Below are positions 8,520 through 15,640 of a DNA stretch of 64,000 nt, piece after piece; positions within the stretch are counted from its first letter, which is position 1; each line of letters begins with the position of its first letter. Position numbers and translations under genes: made by a program. The notes beneath the pieces were generated by a model. That model was not told the origin of the DNA. It worked only from the letters and a program-made list of their open reading frames with translations, and did not search any database. Origin of the DNA: Agarilytica sp045430285 (lineage in GTDB: Bacteria > Pseudomonadota > Gammaproteobacteria > Pseudomonadales > Cellvibrionaceae); assembly GCA_045430285.1 (NCBI GenBank), contig JAILXV010000004.1:310001-374000 (forward strand), read 5' to 3'.

Positions 8520-9128
8520 TCACATTTCTGGTAATGACTTTTTAACGCCATCCATTTCTAGCATGGCCTTGTACCACCTTCCAGTGCTTTCCCCTGTGGG
8601 AAGTTCGTCTGCTAAACCCAGATGAAATATATTAGAGACAAGCGCAAGATCGGCGATGGTCGGCCTTGCGCCGCAAAGAAACTGCGAATCAGCAAAGGTT
8701 TTCTCTAGCAGAGGCGACAACTCTACCATTTTTTCTTGCCCTTGCTTGATAGCATCTTGATCAGCGTCCTCTCCCATAAATACTTTGTTAAGCACAATAC
8801 CGAGAACAGCGGGAGATAAACGGCATTGAATCCAGTCCAGCCACTGATCTACAGCCGCTCGCTGATCTGCATCCTGAGGGTACCAAGCCTCCAAGTCATG
8901 CTTGCTACAAAGATAGCGTAATATCGCATTTGACTCGTGAATCTTAACATTATCGGCAATTAACGTGGGAACCTGATGATTTGGATTGATCTCCAAATAT
9001 GTTGGTGACATATGCTCACCATTCATCATGTCGACGTTTTTAAATTCGTATTCTAAGCCAGTCTCTTCTAATAGAGAAACCACACGTCGACTGTGCTGTG
9101 AGAATGGAAAGCCATAAAGTGTATACAT
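8520..9128 (-). CDS. glutathione S-transferase
   Basis: 202 residues with a thioredoxin-fold N-terminal domain (YGFPFSQHSRRVVSLLEETG, NPNHQVPTLI with the cis-Pro, and ESNAILRYL for the gamma-glutamyl contact) and an all-alpha C-terminal domain with CGARPTIADLAL, the conserved N-cap/hydrophobic staple region. This places it among theta/beta-like bacterial GSTs that detoxify electrophiles or dehalogenate. Ser10/Ser14 are candidate catalytic residues rather than Cys. AAGGAT lies about seven bases before the ATG. It is first in a two-gene unit with the WYL regulator. Confidence 0.88.
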   Translation of the reverse strand: MYTLYGFPFSQHSRRVVSLLEETGLEYEFKNVDMMNGEHMSPTYLEINPNHQVPTLIADNVKIHESNAILRYLCSKHDLEAWYPQDADQRAAVDQWLDWIQCRLSPAVLGIVLNKVFMGEDADQDAIKQGQEKMVELSPLLEKTFADSQFLCGARPTIADLALVSNIFHLGLADELPTGESTGRWYKAMLEMDGVKKSLPEM

Positions 9129-9188
9129 AAAGATATCCTTAAGTTAGGGTTTGGATGATAAATAAACGCGCCGAAAGATTAACAGAGC

Positions 9189-9213
9189 ACTGCTGTCACC
9201 TCCTGTCAGCAGT
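9189..9213. promoter_or_regulatory. inverted repeat upstream of the GST-regulator pair
   Basis: ACTGCTG (9189-9195) and CAGCAGT (9207-9213) form a perfect 7-bp inverted repeat with an 11-bp centre, 60 bp upstream of the GST start. The position suits an operator for the WYL regulator encoded downstream, but it could also be a stray hairpin. Confidence 0.3.
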
Positions 9214-9265
9214 CTTTCGAAATGTAAAAATGAGTGAGAGAAGAAGTTACGAAAGGAGCTAATTT

Positions 9266-9742
9266 GTGGGAGAAATTACATTTGTTCATCTCAGTGAAAT
9301 GTACGAAAAACAGCTCATTGATTTAATGAATAACCCTTTAGTAGGCAAGCACCTGCCATTACTGGAGGGCGCTTTTTCGGAGGAGAATTGCCGAGAATTT
9401 TTAAGGTCGAAAAAGCAACTCTGGGAAGAATATGGGATTGGCCCTTGGATTGTATTAGTTAATAACAATTTTGCTGGATGGGGAGGGTTGCAGCCCGAAA
9501 ACGGAGAGATAGATTTTGCCTTAGTGCTCCACCCTGACTTTTGGGGCTATGGAAGAAAGGTATTTGATAAGATCAAAAATATTGCGTTTGTTGATTGGAA
9601 GCTGGAGTCAATAACAGCGCTCTTACCGATTGATAGGCCAAACTCGAAAGCCATCACTCGATTTGGTTTTGTCGAAGATGGAAACTATTTAATCGGTGGC
9701 CAGCAATTTGTTCGATTTCGACTATCAGCTATACATGTGTAA
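9266..9742 (+). CDS. GNAT-family N-acetyltransferase
   Basis: 158 residues with a RimJ/RimL-like acetyltransferase pattern: FAGWGGLQPENGEIDFALVLHPDFWGYGRKVFDKI, where the GYGRKV stretch corresponds to the acetyl-CoA pyrophosphate loop (the usual Q/R-x-x-G-x-G/A is partly degenerate), and a C-terminal PNSKAITRFGFVEDG, typical of the last strand pair. It starts at GTG with AAAGGAG seven bases upstream. It stands alone between convergent or divergent neighbours; the acetylated substrate is unknown. Confidence 0.8.
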   Translation: MGEITFVHLSEMYEKQLIDLMNNPLVGKHLPLLEGAFSEENCREFLRSKKQLWEEYGIGPWIVLVNNNFAGWGGLQPENGEIDFALVLHPDFWGYGRKVFDKIKNIAFVDWKLESITALLPIDRPNSKAITRFGFVEDGNYLIGGQQFVRFRLSAIHV

Positions 9743-9776
9743 AAACTAAGGTGAGGCGATGTAAGTGGTTGCACGT

Positions 9777-10157
9777 TTATTCGCCTCGCTCTACCCTCCA
9801 GGGTGGATTTAGACGATTGGCACCAGCCCAATATAGTTTTATCTTATTACCTGATGGGTCATGTAATATTGCTTCTCTCCATAGATATTCCATATCCATC
9901 GGCTCTTGATCAAATTTGAACCCTTGTTCTTTGAGATCAGATACCAATTTATCTATTTCGTGATTCTCAAAGTATATGACACTACCATTTAGACATTTCT
10001 TCTTTTCAAGAAAAAGAGAAAATGTTGACTGCCCTTCAGGGCATTCGAATCTAGCATAATGAGGAGTATCTACTATTTGTAGGAACCCCATTCGCCTATA
10101 AAAATCTGTTGCTTCATCCATGTTTGAAACGGGTAGCATCACCTGATTCATATTCAT
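9777..10157 (-). CDS. VOC-family (glyoxalase/bleomycin-resistance-like) protein
   Basis: 126 residues built of two beta-alpha-beta-beta-beta units: QVMLPVSNMDEATDFYRRMGF at the N-terminus and EAILHDPSGNKIKLYW at the C-terminus, with the family's DPSGN turn. A Gln and Glu suitable for metal binding are present but I cannot assign a metal site. AAGGA lies eight bases before the ATG. Members include lyases, dioxygenases and antibiotic-binding proteins, so the role stays open. Confidence 0.82.
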   Translation of the reverse strand: MNMNQVMLPVSNMDEATDFYRRMGFLQIVDTPHYARFECPEGQSTFSLFLEKKKCLNGSVIYFENHEIDKLVSDLKEQGFKFDQEPMDMEYLWREAILHDPSGNKIKLYWAGANRLNPPWRVERGE

Positions 10158-10274
10158 TGTTCGGTCCTTTTTAATGGTTTTGTTAGTTCAAAAAATTCTT
10201 CTCCGAAGAAACACAAGATTTTGTTCCTTCTGAATTTTCCGGCGTTTGATACACTGCTTACTCTTAAAACAGGC

Positions 10275-11564
10275 TTACTTTATGGCATTAATTTTGAATT
10301 CATCATGAAGTTTTACCCAATGTTCTCTGAGCGTATCTTTGTGCGCTTCGTCCATCGGTAACGCTTTCAGAGCCTCAGGCCATAACTCTCTCGCTTTTGT
10401 CATTGTGTCATCTAAATGAGGTTTGATCGCTCGCCACGGAATACCCGACTTATCTGCCCACGACTGAAAATGCGCCACGGTGACGGTATACCATTCTTTG
10501 GTTTTACCGAGATTGAGCGCGTACTGGGTTTCGTTTTCGATATATACATTGGTTGTAACGATGTCGTAGGCAGGAGACAGCCGTGGCGTAATCTTATCGG
10601 GATATAGAAAGCTCCAGTTCTTGAGATGTGCATCGCCATTGGCCAAGAGAATATTCACCAGCAATCGCCTTGCGAACTGTTGAGCGTCGGCAAGGCCGTC
10701 GCCAGAAAAGTCATAAATGACTTTGCCGATATTCTCGTAATTAGCCGAAGTATATTTTTCGTGCGGGTACTTCACCAGAATTTGTGCGAAGTCTTCCATG
10801 TGAATACGTTGATTGTCTTCACGATCAAATCGCTTGATGGCAAAGGCCTGCTTTTCATCGGGTAAGTTAATTTGTGGCAGATTGTCTAGCTGATTCAGCT
10901 CAACCAATTTGATCTCAGGAATATCAACGCCAACGAGCCCCGCCAGCGACATGGCGGTATATTCGTTCAGTGGCACAAACTTGTGCTTGGTTGAAGGCGT
11001 TTTGATGATCCAGTCACCCAGCACGTCACCCTTTGATAAGTTATAGCGCCCATCCTTTTCCTTCATGGAAAATTTCATTTGCACGCCAGCCAAGGAAAAC
11101 TTGTTTTCTTGGGTGACCTTATCGAACTTAACCGCCTTAGCCTTTCCGTGCGTACTCAGGACACTCTCTAATAAAAGGACGGGAACATCTTCAGGCTCCA
11201 TTGGCATGGCTTCGATTGCCCCCGGCAAATCTTCGCCAAGATACGAGAAAATGTGAAATTCATTATCTACATGCACTTTCAGGCCTTGTGCGATCAGCTC
11301 ACGTAATGACCCCTCTGGTAACAAGTTTGAAAGTACTGGATGCAGCCGTTGATTTCGTGCCCATGGCGCAGCCATGAGCTTAGCCACATTCGGAAACGCG
11401 GGATGAGTAATCAGGCTGAATGTCGGACGATCAGGATCGTTTTTAAATGAGTCTGCAATGCTCAAGACATTGCGGCCATTATTAAACCCTGCGAGATAGC
11501 CGATCAGCACGCCATGAATTGAGAGCTGTAGAACATTTACTTCATCATTGCTATCTGTGCTCAT
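10275..11564 (-). CDS. hipA: HipA-family toxin (Ser/Thr kinase)
   Basis: 429 residues. An N-terminal subdomain with HPVLSNLLPEGSLRELIAQ and a kinase core: KFSLAGVQMKFSM (ATP/P-loop-like segment), DWIIKTPS (ATP lysine), NEYTAMSLAGLVGVDIP, FAIKRFDRED, then the catalytic and metal motifs NILLANGDAHLKNWSFL and LSPAYDIVTT. These are the hallmarks of HipA; E. coli HipA phosphorylates glutamyl-tRNA synthetase and causes persistence. The start overlaps the end of the upstream antitoxin gene by 4 bp, as in classical hipBA. All key residues appear intact. Confidence 0.92.
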   Translation of the reverse strand: MSTDSNDEVNVLQLSIHGVLIGYLAGFNNGRNVLSIADSFKNDPDRPTFSLITHPAFPNVAKLMAAPWARNQRLHPVLSNLLPEGSLRELIAQGLKVHVDNEFHIFSYLGEDLPGAIEAMPMEPEDVPVLLLESVLSTHGKAKAVKFDKVTQENKFSLAGVQMKFSMKEKDGRYNLSKGDVLGDWIIKTPSTKHKFVPLNEYTAMSLAGLVGVDIPEIKLVELNQLDNLPQINLPDEKQAFAIKRFDREDNQRIHMEDFAQILVKYPHEKYTSANYENIGKVIYDFSGDGLADAQQFARRLLVNILLANGDAHLKNWSFLYPDKITPRLSPAYDIVTTNVYIENETQYALNLGKTKEWYTVTVAHFQSWADKSGIPWRAIKPHLDDTMTKARELWPEALKALPMDEAHKDTLREHWVKLHDEFKINAIK

Positions 11565-11908
11565 TCATTCTCTCCCAGCAAACCCTGCCATGGATCATCG
11601 GCCAGTGGGTCACTTTGTTCTCTTCCCGTCTTGCTTTGCTTGGTTGGTGCCCCAGTTGATGACGGGTTATCGTCGGCCAGTACCGCCAGCACAGCATTCA
11701 ATTTTTCTTGTGGTATTAGCAGCAACTCACTTTTTAGCCCCTTAGCGACTAGCTCTAGAGTATCAAGCCGAGGGTTGCCCTTGGATTCCAAGCGCTGATA
11801 TTGCTGGCGCGATATACCAACACGCAGCATCATATCGTGCTGCTTGAGTTCTAGCGCGATACGGCGTTTTTTGATTTGTTCTAATAATGAATCCATGATG
11901 AAACTCAT
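11561..11908 (-). CDS. hipB: HipB-like antitoxin, Xre-family HTH
   Basis: 115 residues with a helix-turn-helix (LLEQIKKRRIALELKQHDMMLRVGISRQQYQRLESKG) followed by a hydrophobic dimerisation strand (SELLLIPQEKL) and a disordered C-terminal tail, rich in Ser, Thr, Pro and Asp, that could contact the toxin or be cleaved. An ATG at 11896 is an alternative start (MDSLLEQ). It is cotranscribed with hipA and should bind the palindromes at 11900-12025, one of which overlaps its own start codon, giving autorepression. Confidence 0.88.
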   Translation of the reverse strand: MSFIMDSLLEQIKKRRIALELKQHDMMLRVGISRQQYQRLESKGNPRLDTLELVAKGLKSELLLIPQEKLNAVLAVLADDNPSSTGAPTKQSKTGREQSDPLADDPWQGLLGENE

Positions 11909-11915
11909 ATGTTGC
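11900..11915. promoter_or_regulatory. hipBA operator-like palindrome O1
   Basis: GAAAC-N6-GTTGC across the hipB start codon; shares the AAC-N6-GTT core of O2 with weaker arms. Centre 11907.5. Confidence 0.4.
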
Positions 11916-11926
11916 TATTTACCTAT

Positions 11927-11946
11927 AAGAAACATATTAGTTTCTT
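11927..11946. promoter_or_regulatory. hipBA operator palindrome O2
   Basis: Perfect inverted repeat AAGAAAC-N6-GTTTCTT. Its six-base centre ATATTA is exactly the -10 hexamer of the minus-strand hipBA promoter, so a bound HipB dimer would block it. Confidence 0.7.
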
Positions 11947-11962
11947 TTTGTAATTTTGGCAA
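11934..11962 (-). promoter_or_regulatory. hipBA promoter
   Basis: On the minus strand TTGCCA (11962-11957), 17-bp spacer, TAATAT (11939-11934). The -10 lies in the centre of palindrome O2 and the -35 touches the left arm of O3, so the promoter is enclosed by operators. The transcript would start about 20 bp before hipB. Confidence 0.55.
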
Positions 11963-11976
11963 CATATAAGTTTCTT
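11961..11976. promoter_or_regulatory. hipBA operator-like palindrome O3
   Basis: AAC-N6-GTTTCTT; the right arm is identical to that of O2, the left arm is shorter. Centre 11966.5, 30 bp from O2, close to three helical turns. Confidence 0.5.
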
Positions 11977-12005
11977 TTTAGTGATCGGGGCGATTCAACT
12001 ATATA

Positions 12006-12025
12006 AAGAAACATATGTATTGCTT
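12006..12025. promoter_or_regulatory. hipBA operator-like palindrome O4
   Basis: AAGAAAC-N6-ATTGCTT; the left arm equals that of O2, the right arm matches 5 of 7. Centre 12015.5, 49 bp beyond O3. Confidence 0.4.
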
Positions 12026-12041
12026 TTTTTATGTGCTGCTG

Positions 12042-12078
12042 TTCGCTTATTGTGTTGTGCCAAAATTCGCTTATTGTG
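12042..12078. repeat. 13-bp direct repeat, two copies
   Basis: TTCGCTTATTGTG occurs at 12042-12054 and 12066-12078, a period of 24 bp. It lies in the non-coding stretch upstream of hipB. It could be an iteron-like or regulator site; only two copies are seen. Confidence 0.5.
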
Positions 12079-12119
12079 CTCATTTTGAGGTGAGCCAAAT
12101 CTCAAAGCCCTAAAAGCCC

Positions 12120-12179
12120 CCAGCCAGTTTTCCCGATTTGCATAGCAAGTAGCGCAGAGCACCACGGAAAACTGACTGG
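12120..12179. repeat. 60-bp imperfect palindrome, possible REP/MITE-like element
   Basis: CCAGCCAGTTTTCC (12120-12133) pairs with GGAAAACTGACTGG (12166-12179) at 13 of 14 positions; the 32-base centre contains a further TTGC/GCAA hairpin. A minus-strand open frame crosses it but has no convincing ribosome binding site. The size and shape resemble non-autonomous repeat elements of bacterial genomes; whether it is repeated in the genome cannot be seen here. Confidence 0.5.
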
Positions 12180-12508
12180 CCGCCAAGCCCACCCTATATG
12201 ACCTGATGGCAATGCCATCGATCATCCGACGGCCTCGATGATGATTCAACATCGCGCTTGTAATCGATATCGGCAGTCGGTAAACAGGTATTGGGTGCGA
12301 AGCATTAAAAAGTAAACTTCTGCCCTTGGGGCAGGCCTCAGCAACACCGTCATCGTGAAGATGAGACAAGAGTTAATAGGAATAAATTGCTGCAATTCAG
12401 CCTTACCTATTAAAAGTTCCGCTATTGGCGCGGCTTTACGATGACCGCAAGATGTGTGCGTGTAGTACAAAATCGGAGATTTTTCCCTCCCCGCACCTAT
12501 CTTGAGAA

Positions 12509-12899
12509 GGACGTTGCCCCGTCCGTTCTATCCTCAGGCGGCGCTCTAAGCGTCGAATTATCATTCTCTGGCAAGAGCTTATCAGGTGCGCAATCAATAG
12601 TGATTGGTATGCTGCACCAGCGAACGATTGGCCGTTCGATCACCACTTATGGGAGCCTCCGAGCTACCCCTAAGAACCCCATGGGCAAGGGCAAGATTTT
12701 GCTCTCCCCTTGCATCCCCATCAACCAGAAAGGAGAAGTTAGCTCTCCCTTCATGGACTTCCCATCAATCAAAGGGGCATGTCATAGCCCCTCATGAACT
12801 CCCTCAACCAACCCTGCGCGGATTGGATGCCGTAAGCGTTTCGACGCTTAACCTCGACCACTGTTTCGCCAGTGGAGGACGACCAAGGTGCGACCTTGG
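12509..12899. other. run of about a dozen consecutive non-identical hairpins (non-coding)
   Basis: No convincing gene lies between hipB and 12909. From 12509 short stem-loops follow one another: GGACG/CGTCC (12509-12524), CGGCGCT/AGCGTCG (12539-12555), CTCT/AGAG (12566-12577), CAATCA/TGATTG inside GGTGC/GCACC (12585-12617), CGAACG/CGTTCG (12621-12638), CTTATGGGAGC/GCTACCCCTAAG (12646-12674), GCAAGG/CCTTGC (12685-12713), GAAAGGAGA/TCTCCCTTC (12728-12752), AGGGGC/GCCCCT (12773-12792), CCAACC/GGATTGG (12808-12826), TAAGCGT/ACGCTTA (12833-12850), CCACTG/CAGTGG (12858-12875), CCAAGGT/ACCTTGG (12883-12899). The last four start every 25 bp. In addition 12547-12557 is exactly complementary to 12840-12850. 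The strand is undetermined. It may be a structured RNA or a DNA element that folds when single-stranded. Confidence 0.55.
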
Positions 12900-12908
12900 A
12901 TGCGCTCA

Positions 12909-14345
12909 TTACATAAATTTAGCTCGAAGCCATTCTTCCAGCCGTCGCGTTGCAATCACATCATCGCGGTTATAGCCCAGTATTTCGGCCTTTAACTGAG
13001 CTTTCATTTCTGGATTGTTTTCAGCCAAAAATCGGTTGAATTGCACCACCGACCATTGCGAGCCTGAGCTACCATCTTCCCACTGAAAATTCACCAAATC
13101 CTTGTGCTTACAAATGTCCTTCAGACCATAGCCTTGTAATGGCAAAACAAGGCTATCGAGTACAGGCTTTTGCATATCAAACAGTGGGCTTTCGTCACCA
13201 AGCAAATACAGGACGGTTTCATTGCTCTCCATGTCATATCGCTTAGCGTAGCTGCGTATCGTAGTGCGCTCATGTTGCGAATAGTGAGCAAGTACCAAAT
13301 CAGCGTAGCGCTCACGGTATTCTTCGATTTTGGCAAGGAACTCAATCCAGCCTTGTCTATCCTGCTCGGCTGCATCCGTCCAAACATATTCGAAATCCGA
13401 GTTGCAAAAGTCTGGAACTAAAAATCCCCAAAGATACACATGCTTTTCGCCGTTCCCCGTGAGCGGATTATCTTCGATATCAAAATGTACCCAGTGACCA
13501 TCGGGAAGGCTCACGGGCGCAATTTGATGTACCTCTCCGCTGAAATACGATTGTGCCTGCAATATGGCACGCTGCTTCTTTTCATAACCTTTAAGGTAAG
13601 GCACATCGGGTAAGCTTTCAGGTGAGCTTGTGGCCAATTCCGATACCGTATTAATACCGTGCTTCTCCAGCCCATCGGCTGCGCGGCCTTGTACACCGTA
13701 TAGCAGTGAAATTTCTTCCTTCGCCTCAAAGGCAGGTTTGCAATGGGTGTAATAAGAGCATGCGCGGCATTTGCTATGGCTATAGCGAACCAGTGGCTCT
13801 GTATCACTTGCCAGTAGCTCCCGCATTTCGGTGACAAACTGGTTGGTGAGAGGGTTCGTTTCGTCGCCAATTTCAGCGGTATCACCGTCACCCAAGAATA
13901 CGATGGCAGGCAAACTTGCATTGAGCATTCGACGGTAAAAGCCAAGCTGTACCTGTATTTCCTTTTTATCTTCACTGAGTGACAGCTTGGCATCCGCTGG
14001 TTGATACTCACCACTGACATGGCGAATTAAGAAATCAGGGTAGCCCACAAGTAGATTTTCTTTGTCGAGCAATTGGGCTTGGTAAATAACGTCAACACCC
14101 TCGGCCATAAGCCTTTGCGTATCTTCTGGTGAAGTGGCCGTATGCACCGACTTTTCTTTCATTAGCTGGGTTAGTACCGCTTGCTCATGAGCAAGCCCAA
14201 GCTCAATGATCAAAGCCTCAAAGGCATCCTCTGCTTCTTTAACTGCCAGTTCGCCTTTGTTATCTAGCCATACACGGCGCGCGCACAACGCCCAAGAGCT
14301 GGCATCACTTGGCTTGATATAGGCTTGGGTTGGCGCGTTGTTCAT
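12909..14345 (-). CDS. TM0106-family RecB/Cas4-like nuclease with C-terminal RNase H-like exonuclease domain
   Basis: 478 residues. The N-terminal half resembles Cas4/RecB-type PD-(D/E)xK nucleases: YPDFLI, then YQPADAKLSL and EIQVQLGFYRRML (D, D-x-K and Q-x3-Y motifs). A Cys at about residue 22 (LCARRVW) plus CRACSYYTHC near 195 would hold an iron-sulfur cluster. A helix-hairpin-helix-like segment follows, then a DEDD-type domain beginning WVHFDIEDNPLTG and continuing through VLAHYSQHERTT to GYNRDDVIATRRLEEWL. Such proteins are conserved but poorly characterised; DNA processing or defence is inferred from the neighbouring restriction genes. It is divergent from the excisionase-like gene at 14474. 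Confidence 0.8.
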   Translation of the reverse strand: MNNAPTQAYIKPSDASSWALCARRVWLDNKGELAVKEAEDAFEALIIELGLAHEQAVLTQLMKEKSVHTATSPEDTQRLMAEGVDVIYQAQLLDKENLLVGYPDFLIRHVSGEYQPADAKLSLSEDKKEIQVQLGFYRRMLNASLPAIVFLGDGDTAEIGDETNPLTNQFVTEMRELLASDTEPLVRYSHSKCRACSYYTHCKPAFEAKEEISLLYGVQGRAADGLEKHGINTVSELATSSPESLPDVPYLKGYEKKQRAILQAQSYFSGEVHQIAPVSLPDGHWVHFDIEDNPLTGNGEKHVYLWGFLVPDFCNSDFEYVWTDAAEQDRQGWIEFLAKIEEYRERYADLVLAHYSQHERTTIRSYAKRYDMESNETVLYLLGDESPLFDMQKPVLDSLVLPLQGYGLKDICKHKDLVNFQWEDGSSGSQWSVVQFNRFLAENNPEMKAQLKAEILGYNRDDVIATRRLEEWLRAKFM

Positions 14346-14473
14346 CTAAAGTCCGTCAATTCGGTTGGCTGCAAACAATTTAGTGCAGAAACTCCAACAA
14401 TCATAGGTGTTTTTGGTTGTTCCTTCCCCTATTTTCCCATATTCTCCCCTAAGCTATGAGGGCGATACATGCT

Positions 14474-14656
14474 ATGACTGATCAAATACTGACCTTAAAA
14501 GAGGTCGCGGCGTACTTAAAACTCGCTGAAAAAACCGCCTATAAGCTGGCAGCAGCAGATAAACTGCCCGGTTTTAAGGTTGGAGGGAGCTGGCGCTTCA
14601 AAAAAGAAGATATCGACCAGTGGATTGAAGAGCAGAAACGCATGGGCAAAGACTGA
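14474..14656 (+). CDS. excisionase-like helix-turn-helix DNA-binding protein
   Basis: A 60-residue protein of the MerR-like/excisionase HTH_17 type: LTLKEVAAYLKLAEKTAYKLAAADKLPGFKVGGSWRFKKEDIDQWI. An ATG at 14456 in the same frame would add six residues; I prefer 14474 because the family begins close to the LT-x-KEVA helix. It lies 11 bp before mrr, so it probably belongs to the restriction operon, either as its regulator or as a remnant of the island's recombination directionality factor. Confidence 0.8.
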   Translation: MTDQILTLKEVAAYLKLAEKTAYKLAAADKLPGFKVGGSWRFKKEDIDQWIEEQKRMGKD

Positions 14657-14667
14657 AAGGACGTATT

Positions 14668-15573
14668 GTGATACCCGACTATCAAACTTTAATGAGGCCA
14701 GTTCTCAAATGCTCAGAAAACGGCGAAGTCCGTATTGGCCATGTAGTAGAAACGTTGGCAGATGAGTTTGAACTCACTCAGGAAGAAAGAGAAGAACTGC
14801 TACCTAGTGGAAAGCAGGCAACCTTCGCCAATCGGGTTCATTGGGCAAAAACATACCTAGCTAAAGCGGGGCTGGTAGAGCCAACACGTCGAGGTCACTT
14901 TGTCATTACTCAAAGGGGTAAAGACGCGCTAATAGCGGCATCCGACACTATCGATAACAACTACCTGAAGCAATTTGATGAGTTCAAAACATTTCAGGGC
15001 TTATCTAATGATAATAAAGGCGCAATTACTCAGGAGCAGGAAGCGGCAAAAACTACCCCTGATGAAGAGCTAAGACTTGCCTATAAGAAAATCAACACCG
15101 CACTCCAGACGGATATTTTGAGTAAGGTTAGAACCGTCACACCAGCGTTCTTCGAAGAATTGATCGTCGAATTATTACTGGCAATGGGCTACGGGGGTGC
15201 AGTTGAAGATGCAGGTCGAGCCCTTGGAAGAACTGGCGACAATGGTATTGACGGAGTAATAGATCAAGACCCTCTAGGGGTTGATCAAATTTACATTCAA
15301 GCCAAGCGTTACGCACAAGGCAATAACGTAGGCGCAGGTGATATTCGAGACTTTTTTGGAGCGCTCAACCTGAAAAAAGCACAAAAAGGCATATTTATTA
15401 CGACATCAGCTTTCAGTTCTTCCGCAATTCAAACAGCAAATGATTTGGGAAGTAGAATCGTGCTAATTGATGGCGTAGAGCTAGCCAAGCTAATGCTTAG
15501 GTACAACATCGGTTGCCGCAACGAAGACGTGTTGTACCTAAAGAAAATAGATGAAGATTTTTTTGAGAGTTAA
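14668..15573 (+). CDS. mrr: Mrr-type restriction endonuclease
   Basis: 301 residues. The N-terminal winged-helix domain (YQTLMRPVLKCSENGEVRIGHVVETLADEFELT and SGKQATFANRVHWAKTYLAKAGLVE) is the Mrr_N DNA-binding module. The C-terminal catalytic domain reads FFEELIVELLLAMGYGG, then GDNGIDGVIDQD and IYIQAKRY, giving the D...Q-x-K active site of Mrr. Mrr enzymes cut methylated DNA (family knowledge). The start is GTG with AAAGGA six bases upstream. It is followed 67 bp later by hsdM; Mrr beside a type I methyltransferase implies that the local methylation is not a target. Confidence 0.92.
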   Translation: MIPDYQTLMRPVLKCSENGEVRIGHVVETLADEFELTQEEREELLPSGKQATFANRVHWAKTYLAKAGLVEPTRRGHFVITQRGKDALIAASDTIDNNYLKQFDEFKTFQGLSNDNKGAITQEQEAAKTTPDEELRLAYKKINTALQTDILSKVRTVTPAFFEELIVELLLAMGYGGAVEDAGRALGRTGDNGIDGVIDQDPLGVDQIYIQAKRYAQGNNVGAGDIRDFFGALNLKKAQKGIFITTSAFSSSAIQTANDLGSRIVLIDGVELAKLMLRYNIGCRNEDVLYLKKIDEDFFES

Positions 15574-15640
15574 TGCCGAAACTAAAAATACTTTGCGTGA
15601 ATAAAAGCAAACCGAATTTAAGAGATAAAGGATAGAGAAA

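Noticed and set aside
11995..12369. Minus-strand open frame of about 124 codons upstream of hipB
   Set aside because: It crosses the 60-bp palindrome and the 13-bp direct repeat, has no good ribosome binding site, and its composition looks like translated repeat DNA. I thought of a P4 Ash-like protein but could not support it.
12509..12899. CRISPR array or integron attC cluster
   Set aside because: The units are not repeats of one sequence and no cas genes or integron integrase are near; the Cas4-like gene alone is not evidence.
12441..12975. Plus-strand open frames of about 120 codons within the hairpin run
   Set aside because: They overlap each other in different phases, one runs into the nuclease gene, and the hairpins explain the composition better than a protein.
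13511..14020. Minus-strand frame of 169 codons overlapping the TM0106-type nuclease gene
   Set aside because: Alternative phase of the same strand; the nuclease frame has recognisable motifs and this one does not.
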